The notes beneath the pieces are model-generated. The model made no database searches and was not told where the DNA came from. It saw nothing but the letters and a program-made list of their open reading frames with translations. A stretch of DNA of 64,000 nucleotides from positions 17,157,001 through 17,221,000 of the forward strand of contig NC_061779.1 of the NCBI RefSeq assembly GCF_022458985.1. Reading direction: 5' to 3'. The position numbers and the translations under genes were made by a program. Shown here in pieces: positions 51,871 to 64,000 of this stretch; the stretch's first letter is position 1; every line of letters starts with the position of its first letter. This stretch comes from Mugil cephalus. Lineage: Eukaryota; Chordata; Actinopteri; Mugiliformes; Mugilidae.

Positions 51871-54105
51871 GGTTGTTTTCAGTAACGATAAAGATCAGGT
51901 CAAAACTGTATATGCTCCTCCTGAATATATACAGGCTGGTGGGGGAGGAAGAGGCGGTTGAGTTGGTTACGCAGTCACCCACACCGTCTTCCTGTTCAAC
52001 CCCTTTAAAGAGAGTTCTCTATTGGATTAACTTTGGCCTGAGGGAGAGAGTGGGTAGAGGTAACCTGAACAGAGGGGAAAGGGGGGTCAGCCAACTGTTT
52101 CAAGTGAAAGTGGAATTTCGGGCATCTGTGTTTGTTTGTAATTGGGTGTGTTTGGGACTGAGTCTAACATCCTGAAAAGCCTAAGGGGTAGGGCAGAGGT
52201 TAGTCATCGTAGCCCCAGTGTGCACTCTGCTCACTTAAAACTGCCCGTTGACTTCTGCTGTTGTTGTTGAACTTTGAGCATCCTTAGTTGTCAAAGGTGT
52301 TAGCATCAGGTTTGAGTATAGAAGTCTCCACATTTCTCGTCCTGTAAATCCCTCCGACGAGCATTCAAAGCCTGTTGGGTGTGAAGATGTCAGCACACCG
52401 TCACTGGCTGAGATAAAAGGAGCAAACAGGTTTCTGATGACAGCTTCTTTCCTCGCCTCCTCACAGATATTTGACTTTGTGGAGGCAGGCCTCCATTTTG
52501 CTGGGACATGCCAGGCTGAGCTACTGGCAAGGTAAATGTGGACATCATGCTGCCTGAGCAATATGCTAAAATCACAACTTTGATTTTGAAATCAGATACA
52601 GCCAATGTTAATATCCCAAACTGTGTTTAGAAGCAAAACAGTGAAAGCAGACTTGAGATTTACTGAAATATTAGAGTGTTACAAACTCTGACACGGGATA
52701 GCACTGGCGCTGCAGGAACTGCCTCCTATGGTACACCTCTGAAACTCCCTGGGTGAAAGGTTACTGCTGTGACAGTGTCGGCTCATCTGAGGGTCTCTCT
52801 TTACTCGAAAAGCAAAACACCGGAGGGTAGAATGGTGGGCTTGTCTGGCCACCCCAACCTGACTCCCCAGGATCCTGGCAGGGAGGCCGAGAACCCAGGA
52901 TCCCCCCTGCACAAATATAGATGGGGTCGCGGGTCATCTGGGGAGCTCACACAAGGCTTTCATCCCGTAGAAGCTCATTTCAGGGGAATGTGACTCTTTC
53001 TCTATCTATATAGAAGTCCTCCCTGAGCCTGGTGTGGCTGAGCTGATCCCTGGATTGACAGACTTGTTCATTCAGACCCGTTTGTTTTGTTTTGGCCCTG
53101 CGTCTGTGTGCACATCCCTTCGTCTGGTCCAGACACCGCTGTGGGAAGATCAGGCTGGGTCAGGACACACACGGTGTTCTGTTACAATCCAAACTCTTAC
53201 CAAAAGTGTATCAAACGGCTAGATAGAGGAGACATGGGTTAAAAAAAAAACAAAAAAAAAAAACACAACCTTGCAGTATTTTTAGCCGTTACCTTCCATG
53301 GCCTTGTCGTGACAGCAGTGGCTGAACAAAGACTTCTTGAACAAAATTGACCAGCAAATAAGCATAGTGTGAGAGGGAGAGGTCTTAGTGGATTCTAATT
53401 CACTGTGTATTTATTTTGTTCCTTGCATCCAAAAAACAAAGTTATATATAAATAATCAATCACACTGTCTGGATACCATGCCAAGCCAAGTAACTGTATA
53501 TCTAATTAAACAAACTCAGCCATTTTCCTGGCACAAATACCCAAACACCAAATAGATACTGTTTTTAGGCTCAAATACAGTGATAGTGACAGAAAGACCT
53601 ATAAGCAGTTTAAATAGGATATTCAAGAGTACTTATTATAATGCCGAGGTAATAGGAATAGTGCCATAATCACAATGGAAGTGCACGCAGGAGCTGGAAA
53701 CCACTATTAAATGTGCATCTAGTAATAATTCAAAGTTTGTCTTATATAATTTGATAACTGAATAACATCAGTAAAATAATACAATTGTGGCGTTGGGTGC
53801 CTACATGTTTGCTTTTCATAATGACTTGGGAGCAAAGCACATCTGGGTTTCTCCATATTAAAGCGAACGTCAAAAAATTACAGGATATTGGAGTAATCTT
53901 GTCAGAATGCTTGGCATTTGGTGCTTTCAAGTCTGCTTTCAATTCAATTTCGTACAGAAATAATAGAGGGAATCATTATCTTCATTATTGTTCTTGTTCA
54001 CACCCAAAATGCCCACTAGCTGTTATTGCCCAATATAAGGACATTCAGCAGGAGCAAAGACACGCTTGTTCTTTTGGAATACATTACTGTAGTGTGTGTA
54101 GGTTT

Positions 54106-54106
<1 letters not shown>

Positions 54107-54172
<66 letters not shown>
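54107..54172. repeat. TG dinucleotide microsatellite
   Basis: About 33 TG units without interruption. It creates spurious open frames rich in Cys-Val or Thr-His. Confidence 0.97.
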
Positions 54173-54174
<2 letters not shown>

Positions 54175-55444
54175 TGAGGCAGATCTTCAATGATGCTTGT
54201 GGTACATGTCCACAAACCGTTTGAGCTCATCCTCTGAAGTCTCATGTTTGAACAATCAACAAGCTGCTTCAGTTTTGACATTATTAGAGAGAGGCACGTC
54301 CATGAATATTTTAACGCTGCAGGGCGATAAATGTCTTCCACATTCTAGCTTCAAACTGCAAAGCATTTCTTCTATTCTTAGGACAGTCCAATCTAACATA
54401 CTAACTGTGGGATTTTTAAGGTTACAAACATTTGGTTTGGTCCATATTTTTGGTGATTCATATGATTTTATTCTACATTTATTTGCCATATTTCTGCTCT
54501 GATATGAGTGAGTTTAAATCAATACTGAAAGAATAGTGTGGGAGATAAAGCCTCTTAAACGCAGTCCCTAAAATAAGGGTTGAATGTAACAGGTAGGGGT
54601 TGCATGAGTCATAAGTTATATCACATAACAGGAGTCAAGTCAACAGACTAATCGATGACCATGTCATTAATTAAAACACAGTAGAAAGTAACGCTCTCCA
54701 ACGATGAAATCTATGTTCTTGACATGAATACATATGCAGAGAACAGACAGCTTATGCGTTACATACTGTGCGCTGAAAATATGTATAGCCTGTATAAAAA
54801 CAAGCAACTCAGCACCATCAGTAGTATTTAATAGCACTTCACAGCGCGTTGTAAGATGGGACAGTGTAGCAGGATTTTTTACAAAATCAATAAAAAAAAA
54901 AGTGGTATTTCTCTGAAGCCTGTGTGTAGTGCAGCTAAAGGCCAAAAACTTTGACATGAAATTCACCAGCACATTGTTAATTTGCAGCTGCCTTCCCTCT
55001 GTTACCGCAGGGCGGGGCATTGAGAGGATTTGGACCGTTCCTCTGCTAGCATTAGCGGATGCCTTTTCAGATGAATTGGCATTGAAGCAGTGCTTTTGTT
55101 CTATTTCATGACTGACTTACTTAATTTAAGCTTCATCTTTAGTGAAGTGTTTTCGCACTCCAAATGCGTCCATGTTGTTATTGTCATGTAATCAGTCACT
55201 TGTCGGTATGATGCTTCAAGCGTCATGGGACAGTATGGAGTCGATAAACCGACTAGTAAACTAGTTTGTACAACAACTCGTAACAACTATCGTGCTAGTT
55301 TTTGATTCCTTCAATGATCATGGCTACTTGACTCAACATTGATCGAGCACTCGTTGAATTATCAACGTGGCCATACAAGTGAGGATGATAATGAAACTTT
55401 AAAATCAGAAATCAATCAAGATACTGAAGGTAGTCCATAAATGT

Positions 55445-56150
55445 GGAATGACTTGGTAGACCAAGGAGTACAAGTCTTGTGGATGCGCAGAAAATCATTT
55501 GGATGATGTGATGCAGATAGGACGCAGATGTAGGTTGTTTCCTTATCAACTATCAAAACAAGACTTCATAACCTGTGCCTTAGAGGATTCACCGCACCGT
55601 TGCACCAGTAAGTCTCAAAAACAGAAAGGCCCTGTTAAGTCTGACGGAGCAACTGAAGCATTCTTGCATCAAAAACCCGCTGGATGACATTTCATCATTC
55701 ACCAGGAAAGCGATCCAAAACGTAAGGCCAAAACAACAAAAGAGCTTTTCAGGGTGAAGTAGTGGAATATCTTCCACCGGCCGAGTCAATCACCTGATCG
55801 CAAACTGACTGAGCTGTATTCCACTTTCTGAAGACAAGACCAAAAGCAGAGAGATCTGACAATAAGCAAGAGATGAAGTTGGCCGCAGTGAGGGCATCGG
55901 AGAGCACCACGGGGATGAAAAGTGTCAGTTGACTTCCAAGACCTGAGGCAGTCAGTGACTGCAAAGAATGTTCCACAAAATATTAAACAAAATTGCTTCG
56001 CTTGATTTCGTGTGTATCTGTCCAATTACTTATGAACACCATGTGTTAAAAGAGCACCGGTCATTACATATTAAAATAAACCAACTCAAATTAAAGTTGA
56101 GATCTGACACTTTAATGTACTGTTGATCATTTTATTTCAAACAGAGGAGG
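55445..56150 (+). mobile_element. Decayed Tc1-like transposon, transposase 3' half
   Basis: Around 55760-55840 the plus strand decodes as WNIFHRPSQSPD, matching the WPSQSPDLNPIE region of Tc1 transposases, followed by frameshifts and stops. The downstream part (tgtccaattacttatgaac near 56018, attaaagttgagatctgaca near 56091) matches the usual 3' end of this fish family. It is a different subfamily from the copies at 4.3 and 34.8 kb. Inactive. The 5' limit is approximate. Confidence 0.7.
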
Positions 56151-56229
56151 AAAGACTAAACCCTCAGCGTAACATTCAAAATACTTACAATCTATCTACT
56201 ATTCAACTCTGCTGGCCCAACTGCTCCTT

Positions 56230-56300
56230 GACGCGGTGTTTCATTCTCTTAATTAGATGATCACCCCATGGAGGTCATTTCTTCTAATTAAAGTATAAAG
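56230..56300. promoter_or_regulatory. Paired TAATTA homeodomain sites
   Basis: Two TAATTA sites at 56250-56255 and 56285-56290 flank a block with gatgatcaccccatgg. TAAT-type sites are what paired-type homeodomains such as Alx4 bind, and the block lies about 5.5 kb upstream of alx4. It is just outside the Tc1 relic. Function is inference. Confidence 0.3.
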
Positions 56301-57849
56301 ACATCTGTCAAAAATGTTTGTTTTTGTCTGACAGAAAGTTCAGTACCTAAACATACAAATCTACTTGTGATAATACAGTATAACAAAGAACAGGAGACAT
56401 TAACAACAGTGAATACTTGTATTTTCAGTAGCATATCACTTATAAATGTTAGTAAGAATTATATTTTCATAAATCCAAATCAATGAATCCAATTATTTTC
56501 TCCACCAATATCAATCGTTCCAAAACTGCAGTTATCTAATGCTGCGCACGATTGTTATTTCCATTACTGACCGGCGTTCTGATTATTTTATTAATAACTA
56601 GAAAAATCTAATAGGAAAATCCTTCGACTGCTTGACTCTAACCCAAACCCATAAAAACCTGACAAATAAAAGGATGTGGAAATACAGTACATTGGCCGTT
56701 TTTTCTACAAAGCGAGCTAAAACAATTAGCTGATTCATAAATAGTTGCCAATTCCTTTTCTACTGGCTGACTAATCAGTTAAATTGTCTAAATGTTTCTA
56801 AACTGTTGCCCAGAAAGGGCATATATAATTGTTTAATTCAGCTGATAAGCTGTGATAAAGAACATCTAATGTATGTAACTAGTCTTTGTCAGCCGCTGCG
56901 CTGATGATGGATGGAGGCTTCCTCCCTTGCGTCTCCTTCATGGGTTAACTATCCATGTCTAAACCAGATATAGAGCTGAGAGATGAAGGCAGCACAGCAT
57001 CTCCTCTGTCTGCCCCTGCTTGGTCCTGTTTATTGAATTATACATCAGTACAACCGCTGCCTCTTTTTTCTCTCCCCTCATCTCTGCTTAATTCGATCAG
57101 AGAATCTGCTGATGCAGTGTGTGCCCAGCTCATGTGAAACCAATTTAAACCTACACATAAAAATCTGGTGTCCCTTTTACTTTTCCACACACACGCATAC
57201 AAAGGGTGTGGTGTGTACCATTTGTAAGATATGAAGAGACCCCTATCAAGCAATAATCTGCTTGTATAAATCTCAGCAGGGCAGAGCAGCTGCCGGTTCG
57301 TCCACAGGTGAGCGTGTTGTTTTCTTTTCGGCCAGTAAGCGAAGATCAATAGAACCAATGTGGCAAAGGCCATGAGCGCAGTGATGTTTACAGAATGTAT
57401 GTGGTTTGAAGAAGTGTGTGTCTATAACACATGCAGATAAATTTTGTGGCAACATCATCGAGGTTCATCGTCTCGTCGCCATGGCAACATATCGACATAT
57501 TTGCGGATGGAAAAACCTCTTAACAGACTTAAAGTCTGTGACTCATACTTTGGCCTCTGTGTTGCTCGCGAAGTCTCACAAACATAAAAAATCTTCACTC
57601 GATTCGCTCACATAAAACAATGCCAACAATCCCGTATAGGAGTGACTTCTTCAAACACAACGTCTCCCTTTTGAATATTTTTAAGATGTAAAATTACTGT
57701 TTTACGACTCTTATTAGTGTAATCATTTGTGCCTGATATGGTTTTTCCACAAAAACCAAACCTCAATTTCCAGTTAAAATTTCTTGAAATAACACATTCT
57801 CCCTCACTGAAAAATGCAAATATAACCTCTGAACACAGCATGTCTCCCA

Positions 57850-58385
57850 CTCCAACTTACTGTATCTCTTCCTGACTTTACTATTGCAATGTACAACATA
57901 CAAAGAATCCAGTGAATACAAACAGCGGCTGCCAGGCTTTTAACACTTACTAACAGAAGCAATCATATTACAGCAATCCTTGCTGTCTTCACTGGTCGAT
58001 TTTTAGATTTTAATACTTGTCTTTCAATCCCTAAATGGTCTGGCTCATGCCTGCTGATTTCTCAAGTTTCTATGAGCCTAATCAAGGCCCTAATGTGGTT
58101 CCAAAATCTTGACTGATCATTAAAAGGGGACTGGACCTTTGCAGTTCAGGCCTCTCGGCTGTGAAGTCGCTGCTTGGTGACATCAAGATCTCTTCATACA
58201 ATTTACTTGTATTGTGTAGCTTATTTTTAACAGATGACTTTTGTTTTAACAAATGATTTATTTTTTTCTGTTTTTATTTTTTTCTTGAATTGGTCTTGGA
58301 TTTGATTTGAACCCTTTTTTTTCTTTTTACTGTAAATCAGACCAATTTGTAACTTTGCTTTGAAAGATGCAAATAAAGTTATTAA
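57850..58385 (+). mobile_element. 3' relic of an L2-type LINE retrotransposon
   Basis: The stretch near 57930-58000 decodes in pieces to the C-terminal reverse-transcriptase region of fish L2/Maui-like LINEs (wording like RLLT, TNRSNHIT, ILAVFTG), followed by an A/T-rich tail with aactttgctttgaaagatgc and aaataaagttattaatgtt, which is the usual 3' tail of these elements. 5'-truncated and decayed, as most LINE copies are. Confidence 0.6.
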
Positions 58386-59163
58386 TGTTACTACTTTGCT
58401 GTAACTTCTGTTCAGTATGCAGTATGTCTACTTTACACATTATTATGTAAAAAAAAAATAAAAAAATTCCACATGGTGCACATTAAAAATTCAGATTGAA
58501 CGTCAAATATCTGGGTGGAATAATAATAAGGAATGGGGCTTTATTATAATGTGCGGTCACTACAGGTTTCTGCGTCCATACATGCAATACTCAAAGACAG
58601 AAAGAAAACCTCACCCATGAATTTGACTTCAACACAAAGGACAGTGGGAGATTTGATCTGCAGCTGTGACGCAACAGGGTCTACTGAGAAGTCTCAGCTG
58701 GTTTATGAATTCTTAACATTCCTCTAATTATTTAAAATTTCCATCTGTGAGGAAAGTGGACATCGTAGGAAACATGTCCAAGTGTTCATCAGTACCAGTT
58801 GAAAGAGTTGTAGCTCTCACTGCTGTCGTGTACCTGCTAAATAGGCTGGTGAACCAACTGCACAGCAACATTAAAAACATCAAATATCATTACTTTTACA
58901 AAATGCAGCATTTATTGTCCCTTCGAGTCTGAATTTCACACAACAATGCAGACACAGAGTGTAACCTAAAGCACTTTCTACAGCCCATTACCGCCCCGCC
59001 ACGCCTCTCGTACAAGAAACCGATCGCCACAAGTCTTTTCAGGGACCCTGCTGCTGATACACACAAGGCCTGTGCCAACACAAACCCCCAGAGGCTCCGA
59101 TCCGCTGCACCAGTGCAGAGCCGTCCCCTCGGCACCGAGTACCTGGACATGGCACAGGCCGAT

Positions 59164-59248
59164 GTACACTACCAGTCAAATGTTCGGACACACTTTGTCA
59201 CTGAACTGAATGACAAGGTGTGTCAAAAACCTTTGACTGGTAGTGTAC
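59164..59248. mobile_element. 85-base fold-back MITE (Tc1-like ends)
   Basis: Left arm gtacactaccagtcaaatgt and right arm, reversed, gtacactaccagtcaaaggt; the arms continue with gacacac pairing on both sides, leaving a short centre. TACACTACC ends are shared by many fish Tc1 derivatives, and TA lies at both edges. Confidence 0.85.
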
Positions 59249-61330
59249 ATGTGTGACAGCTGAGACTTTAGCCCGTGGCAGTGGGCTGGTTTATATTAAG
59301 ACAGGCTTGCAAATACATTCAAAGAGAAACGCGTCATTCCTGTTTGGTAACTTGCATGACAATTGGGACAAAATTCTCTTAAGATGTTTCTCGGAGCGAG
59401 GCTTGCTCTGAAAAAGAGACAAAATTGGAAAAATAACGCAACGCCTTCGCAGTCTCGCCTTTAGTTTTCACAATTTGTAGCAAAAACTAAATAGTGCACA
59501 AAAGTAAAAGCTAAAATAAATTGCAACATATTTAAGAGTTTTTAATTTAATACGCAGTGAATGTGAACACACATTATGACTTTGAGAGATTACAGAGAAG
59601 TCAAAGGCAACATGAACTTGCTGTTTTAGTAAACAAATAGAAATGTCTAACTAAAATCCACCGAAAACAGAGCAAACTGTAGAATTACTGTGGAGGAAAT
59701 CTGCTGTCAACTAAACATGTGCCATGTTTCCCCTGTTGCTCTGATTGTGTCAGGCATATTCTGATAATAACATTGATGTGCGGATAAATGATGATAATGC
59801 AGAAGAGGTCAAAGAGGTTTTTGTAGCCTGTTCAGTCATGTGTTCTGAGTTTTCTACAGGACATTTCTACAGAGACACGGAGGCATCAAACCGCCTGCCA
59901 TAAACAGCAGCAGTAAGCTGAGGCGAAAAAACAAAGTAACCTCAATAAAAAGTGGCCCATATTAACGTTTTTTTAAACGACTTCACAAAAATGGAGGTCA
60001 GTATGTTCAGACAATGTTAAACTCATTACGTGGAACTGGAAAAAAAGATTTTTTACAGGAAATATTTACTAATAAACCAACGAGGAATACGGTCAAAAGT
60101 CTCGTTAAGAAATACCTGCACAGCCAGAGAGGAGCCGGTGGTGAAAAGAGGTTGCACCGACGAGACTAAGCGCGTTGCTTTATATGTCAACGAATTTATT
60201 TTCGATTTTCAAAATGTGACCTCCTTAGTGTACAAAAAAAAAAAACGTAACCGACGCTAAAAGGTTACTGTTTTTTTTTTCTCGTAAAAAAAATCAACTT
60301 AAAGAAGAGCTAGCGTTTTTATTCGTTTGTAGCTGTATCACATTTTGAATCGTTTATTTTGAAGGAATTTAATCCTCTTCGTGGCTGCAGCTGCAGATGT
60401 GGCCGTTGGGTAAACAAGGCACGAGCTATAGTGCCACAAGAGTCATGCTATTTTAAAGAAAAGAAAATTTAAACAGTGAAGAATTCGTTCCCTTATTATT
60501 TTTTTAAGATAATTAATTAATATTTAACAATAATAATAACAACGGTAATAATAAAGAGTCCATGCTTATCCCATACTAACCGGAAACTGTCTGTTGTGTC
60601 AGATCTAATAAGACTGGGGATTTTCTCTCTCTCATTTAGCTGTTCAAACTTGATGTTAAACCATTACCTCCAAATCGTGATAATATACTAAAAATTAAGG
60701 ACGTAATTTGAGACAGCTTATCCAATTTGACTACCGACAGCCATAAAGAGCTATCTTGTTTCCTTAAAAGACTGTAACTTCTAGAGTCGGGGGGCCTTTT
60801 GTGGCCAAGAAAATGCAAACAGAAGGCGCGTCGTCGTCGTTTTACCAAATTGCAACAGCGCATGAAGCCAAGTGTTTCAGTGAGCATCACAGGCTTAATG
60901 GCGTGTAATTAATTCAATATTAAGAAGTGCCAGTTTTCAGATGGAAGGAGTGCGGATTGTTTTCGATGAATTCCAGTCCACTGCAAGTGTATCCTGCTCG
61001 AACGGTTAATTGTTTAAGAAGTGTCTCTAAAAAAGTATTTACATCACATCCAAGTGTCATATGGGCTGACGCCATGTTCGCTCTTACTGCTCGGGATTAC
61101 AGAACTAATCCTCAGATTTACACTTTTAAAGTGTACGGATAAAGAAAAAAAACACGCTTTTATTCCACAAATATTAATTAACGACAAAGCGCAACGGTGC
61201 CTTTGCGGGGACTGGAATAAGGCTTTAAAGTCAGAGGTTAGGGTCAACAGCAGGAATCAAAGCCGTTATATTCATCCTCTAATTACATTAATGTCATGTG
61301 TCGTGTCTCCCGCGTGTTTACCAAAAAAGC

Positions 61331-61740
61331 TTTCCCCCTTCTGAGCTTGACCTCCCATTTCTACTGGCTGCATATAGCACATGCTGAAGCTCGGTGTGGG
61401 CCTACTTCAGACGTGCCTAGTGCCTGCAGGTCGGACTGTGTCACATACACTGTAGGCTACCGAGGCGGCATCAGCTTGAGCAAGGCATTTCTCCTACCCC
61501 GACAAACCTTCAGGGGGCTTTTAGCATTTGTTCAGTCTGCAGTCTCTGGAAAACATCTGATTCGTTTTTTAACCAGTCCCAGATGCGTCAGTGCGAGAGT
61601 GTGCGTGCATGAGCGCAGCAGCGTGAGTTTGTCAGTGCGTGAGAATTTGGGGAGAATATCTGCTGTCCAGAGAAGGGGAGGGAAAGAAGAAGCGTGTGGA
61701 TTTTTTTTTTTTCTGTTATAATAACTTTTTTTTTTTAGGT
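61331..61740 (+). promoter_or_regulatory. alx4: Probable alx4 leader and promoter region
   Basis: Composition becomes richer in CpG and purines toward 61600-61690. Immediately before the start codon is a tract of about 12 pyrimidines ending in AG at 61737-61738, which could be a 3' splice site two bases before the ATG, or just part of the leader. No TATA box is obvious. Confidence 0.35.
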
Positions 61741-62083
61741 ATGAACGCAGATACGTGCGTCTCATACTGCGATATGACATCGATGGATTCATATTATAGT
61801 ACATCTACTGCGCAAAGTAGAGATCACCAAGCGAACCCTTTCAGGACTTTCCCGAGCACTGAAACGAAATACAGCCCCACGTTCATCCCGGGTAAAGGAC
61901 AGGCTTACGGGGAGAAGTCTCGGAGTCCTTTCCAGCCGGAGTGCCAGTCATTGGATGGCGCTGAGGAGGGCAACTTCAACAAATATCAGCTCTTCATGCA
62001 GCGACCGACCTGCAAAACTCCACCCGAAGGCGGCAAGCTGCACCCGGACAGCGGACACAACGGGACGCTCATCCCCTGCTATG
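61741..62083 (+). CDS. alx4: Aristaless-like homeobox 4 (Alx4), first coding exon
   Basis: Open frame of 114 codons plus one base starting MNADTCVSYCDMTSMDSYYS, the N-terminus typical of Alx4, followed by NPFRTFPSTETKYSPTF, a KSRSPFQ segment, FNKYQLFMQ, CKTPPEGGKL and IPCY at the exon end, then the donor GTGAGT at 62084. Alx4 is a paired-type homeodomain transcription factor for skull, face and limb patterning, acting as homo- or heterodimers on TAAT palindromes. The homeodomain and the C-terminal OAR segment lie in later exons outside the window. The exon lacks the long glutamine/proline stretch of mammalian Alx4. Teleosts have alx4a and alx4b; I cannot assign the copy with certainty. Alx1 and Alx3 have different N-termini. 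Confidence 0.9.
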
Positions 62084-64000
62084 GTGAGTCCGCGTAAATC
62101 AGGCGCAGAGTGACAGTGATTGGAGACCTGTTGCGCGTAGGTTTAATGCAAATACGCGAGACGGGTGAAAGCAATAATGTGCATTTATGGTATCGTTTCA
62201 CATGATGTGAACGTAAGTAATCTGCGCAGCGAGTACGAGGAAGAGAGAAGAAAACCATCAGCACCAACTCCACAGACCTGTGCATTTGTAGCTTAAATCC
62301 ATTTGTGATGTAACTCTGATGCGCATAGTTTCCTGATATGGTCATTGTGATGAGAAATTTATTTTCAGAAAATATCCCGCAATATTTCCTTTCTGAAATG
62401 ATTCTGGCTCGGGAACATATCTATGACCTTAACTCCCTCAAATCCAGAGGAGACAGGAATAAGCAGCTAGCCATCACAGTCTGATCTGGGGGAGTTTCAA
62501 GTGCTTTAGAAACCTGCTTATACCTAAAGTATTATTTTTTATTTCCATTTAAAAAGTTTGTAGTCGCTTTACGCCTCGACAGGAGTTGAGTCAGATATTT
62601 TAAGATTGTGAAATTGTTGTTTGCACATTTGTGTTTGTTGACTCTGTGGAGTTGAACTGCAGGACCGATTTATTTACATTTCTGTCATAAAAGTTTTCAT
62701 TTCATTCCTGGGGAAGCCGCAGCATCGCTGTCACTCCTCTAATGGCCTACAACTCCAGCCTGTTCCTGTCTGCACAAAAATCTCCTGATCACTGTACGCA
62801 CACGCAAAACTGACAAAAACAAACAAACCAAGTACTAAAAACGAATAAAGTAAAATGCCAGCTGGACGATTTTGAAGATTAGTTTAATTTGTGCAACTTT
62901 ATTATTTAAAGTTAAGTCCAGGTGGTCGGACAGGCGTTAGTAAGCTACAGTAAGTGCGCAACTGATTCGTAATTTAAATGGACAATTACGACTTAATTCC
63001 GTATAGTTTCATAGACAAAATTATTTATATTCACAGTAACAGTCAGTTAAATATCAAATGTCAATTTTCATTGAGTGCCTGCCATCCTGATAAATAAGAT
63101 CCATTTAAAACTAAAGATTTACAGACTCCTCCTATAATCTGCTGCGTGACAAATGTAACTTAAAGTCGTTGAAAGAAAACACCACATTTTATTGTCTCTT
63201 TTATGAGACGCGTGGTTTAAAATAAAAAGAGAAACCCTTCTTATTAGGTCAACAATCTACTCTTAGTAACAATATACCAAAAAGACTAAAAAGCAATTAA
63301 TCAGACGTCGTGGAGAATAACAACAGACAATAAAGGCCTGCAGGCACATCATGTTTCTTCTTCTTCTTTCTTCCTTTTTTTTTTTTATAACGTATTGACA
63401 CTCGTTTTGGAAACTGTATTAAATTATATTTCGGTTAGCATTTAGCTACAGACCCGTTGGCGCCTAGAATTCAGTTCCAGATGTTTATCAGGATGTGACA
63501 GAACAAAACAGCTGTTGTGATCATAGCTGAAATGTGACGCACGTTAATCGAAACCTGCGCAGTAATCCAACCTTTAAATACACAGTAAATTTGAATCTGC
63601 CACTCGACTGAAGTGTCAGAAAATCGAGACCAAACACTGGCACCAACAAATTTAAATACACCGATGGGTGTAGGTTAATATATAAAATTTAGGTGAACCA
63701 AATTAAATTGAACTGCTCAGAGGGGCCAATTACAACAAGGCTTTCAGTTAAGTAATTTTTTGCGCAGAAGCCAGGACCAAATTCTGCCAAAAATACATCT
63801 ATAAAAGTGCAAAGTAATGTGTTTTCCTGAGAAACAACTGGAGTCAGTGTTTATTTCAGTCTGAACTGTCACTTATTATTTTTTTTTTACTCAAACACAT
63901 TCGACTGCTCCTGCATTGAAGTGAATCGATTTGGCAAGTGCATTGACAGAATCACTTAAACACCGTCATTAAATGCAGCGTGCCTCTCTCGAGGAGAGCT
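62084..64000 (+). other. alx4: alx4 intron 1 (5' part)
   Basis: Begins with a strong donor and shows no homeobox exon up to the window end. AT-rich unique-looking sequence with short T and A runs. Nothing else recognised. Confidence 0.7.

Larger units (their letters stand above)
39511..61330. other. Gene-free region between lmo2 and alx4
   Basis: About 22 kb on both strands without an exon that I can link to a known protein; the open frames present are short and of random composition. It holds microsatellites, at least four transposon-derived blocks (51440-51870, 55445-56150, 57850-58385, 59164-59248) and several complex islands that look unlike neutral AT-rich spacer. Such deserts beside developmental homeobox genes often hold distant enhancers; that is inference here. 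Confidence 0.6.

Noticed and set aside
54084-54341. Frames rich in Thr-His or Cys-Val
   Set aside because: Translation of the TG microsatellite.
61296-61721. 141-codon frame upstream of alx4
   Set aside because: Overlaps the probable leader, has no similarity to any domain, and ends in a phenylalanine run from the T tract.

Overview
This window is nuclear DNA from a ray-finned (teleost, probably percomorph) fish. The evidence is short GT-AG exons in AT-rich introns, fish-type interspersed repeats (Tc1-like derivatives and two high-copy spiny-finned-fish repeats), long microsatellites, and five vertebrate genes plus part of a sixth that can be read through exon by exon. No bacterial, viral or CRISPR content is seen.

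Layout. (1) 1-6.0 kb, plus strand: the 3' part of csk (SH2 and kinase domains; the SH3 exons lie upstream of the window). (2) 7.4-10.2 kb, plus: complete adal, an N6-modified-AMP deaminase. (3) 10.6-19.1 kb, minus, tail to tail with adal: complete nat10, the RNA cytidine acetyltransferase, 28 coding exons summing to 1035 residues. (4) 20.3-29.5 kb, minus, in tandem behind nat10: complete caprin1, 17 coding exons summing to 687 residues. (5) 29.6-35.8 kb: a divergent intergenic region with microsatellites, GATA/ETS-type sites and a decayed Tc1-like element. (6) 35.8-39.5 kb, plus: complete lmo2 (160 residues, two LIM domains). (7) 39.5-61.3 kb: about 22 kb with no recognisable gene, holding repeats and several complex, site-rich islands that look like candidate conserved non-coding elements. 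(8) 61.7-62.1 kb, plus: the first coding exon of an alx4-type homeobox gene; the homeodomain exons lie beyond the window.

The block nat10-caprin1-(divergent)-lmo2 matches the order and orientation known from human 11p13. csk and adal belong to human chromosome 15, and alx4 lies far from LMO2 on human 11p, so the window joins segments that are separate in mammals. The genes are not an operon and act in separate pathways: Src-family kinase control, purine nucleotide clean-up, rRNA/tRNA acetylation, stress-granule mRNA regulation, blood and endothelial transcription, and craniofacial/limb patterning. The shared feature of the right half is its large non-coding territory between two developmental transcription regulators.

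I found no convincing new biological system. The items most worth a second look are candidate regulatory islands around lmo2 and upstream of alx4, a CTCF-like site at the lmo2 3' end, a lysine-rich upstream ORF in the lmo2 leader, a GC-AG intron in csk, and two copies of one internally deleted Tc1-like subfamily.
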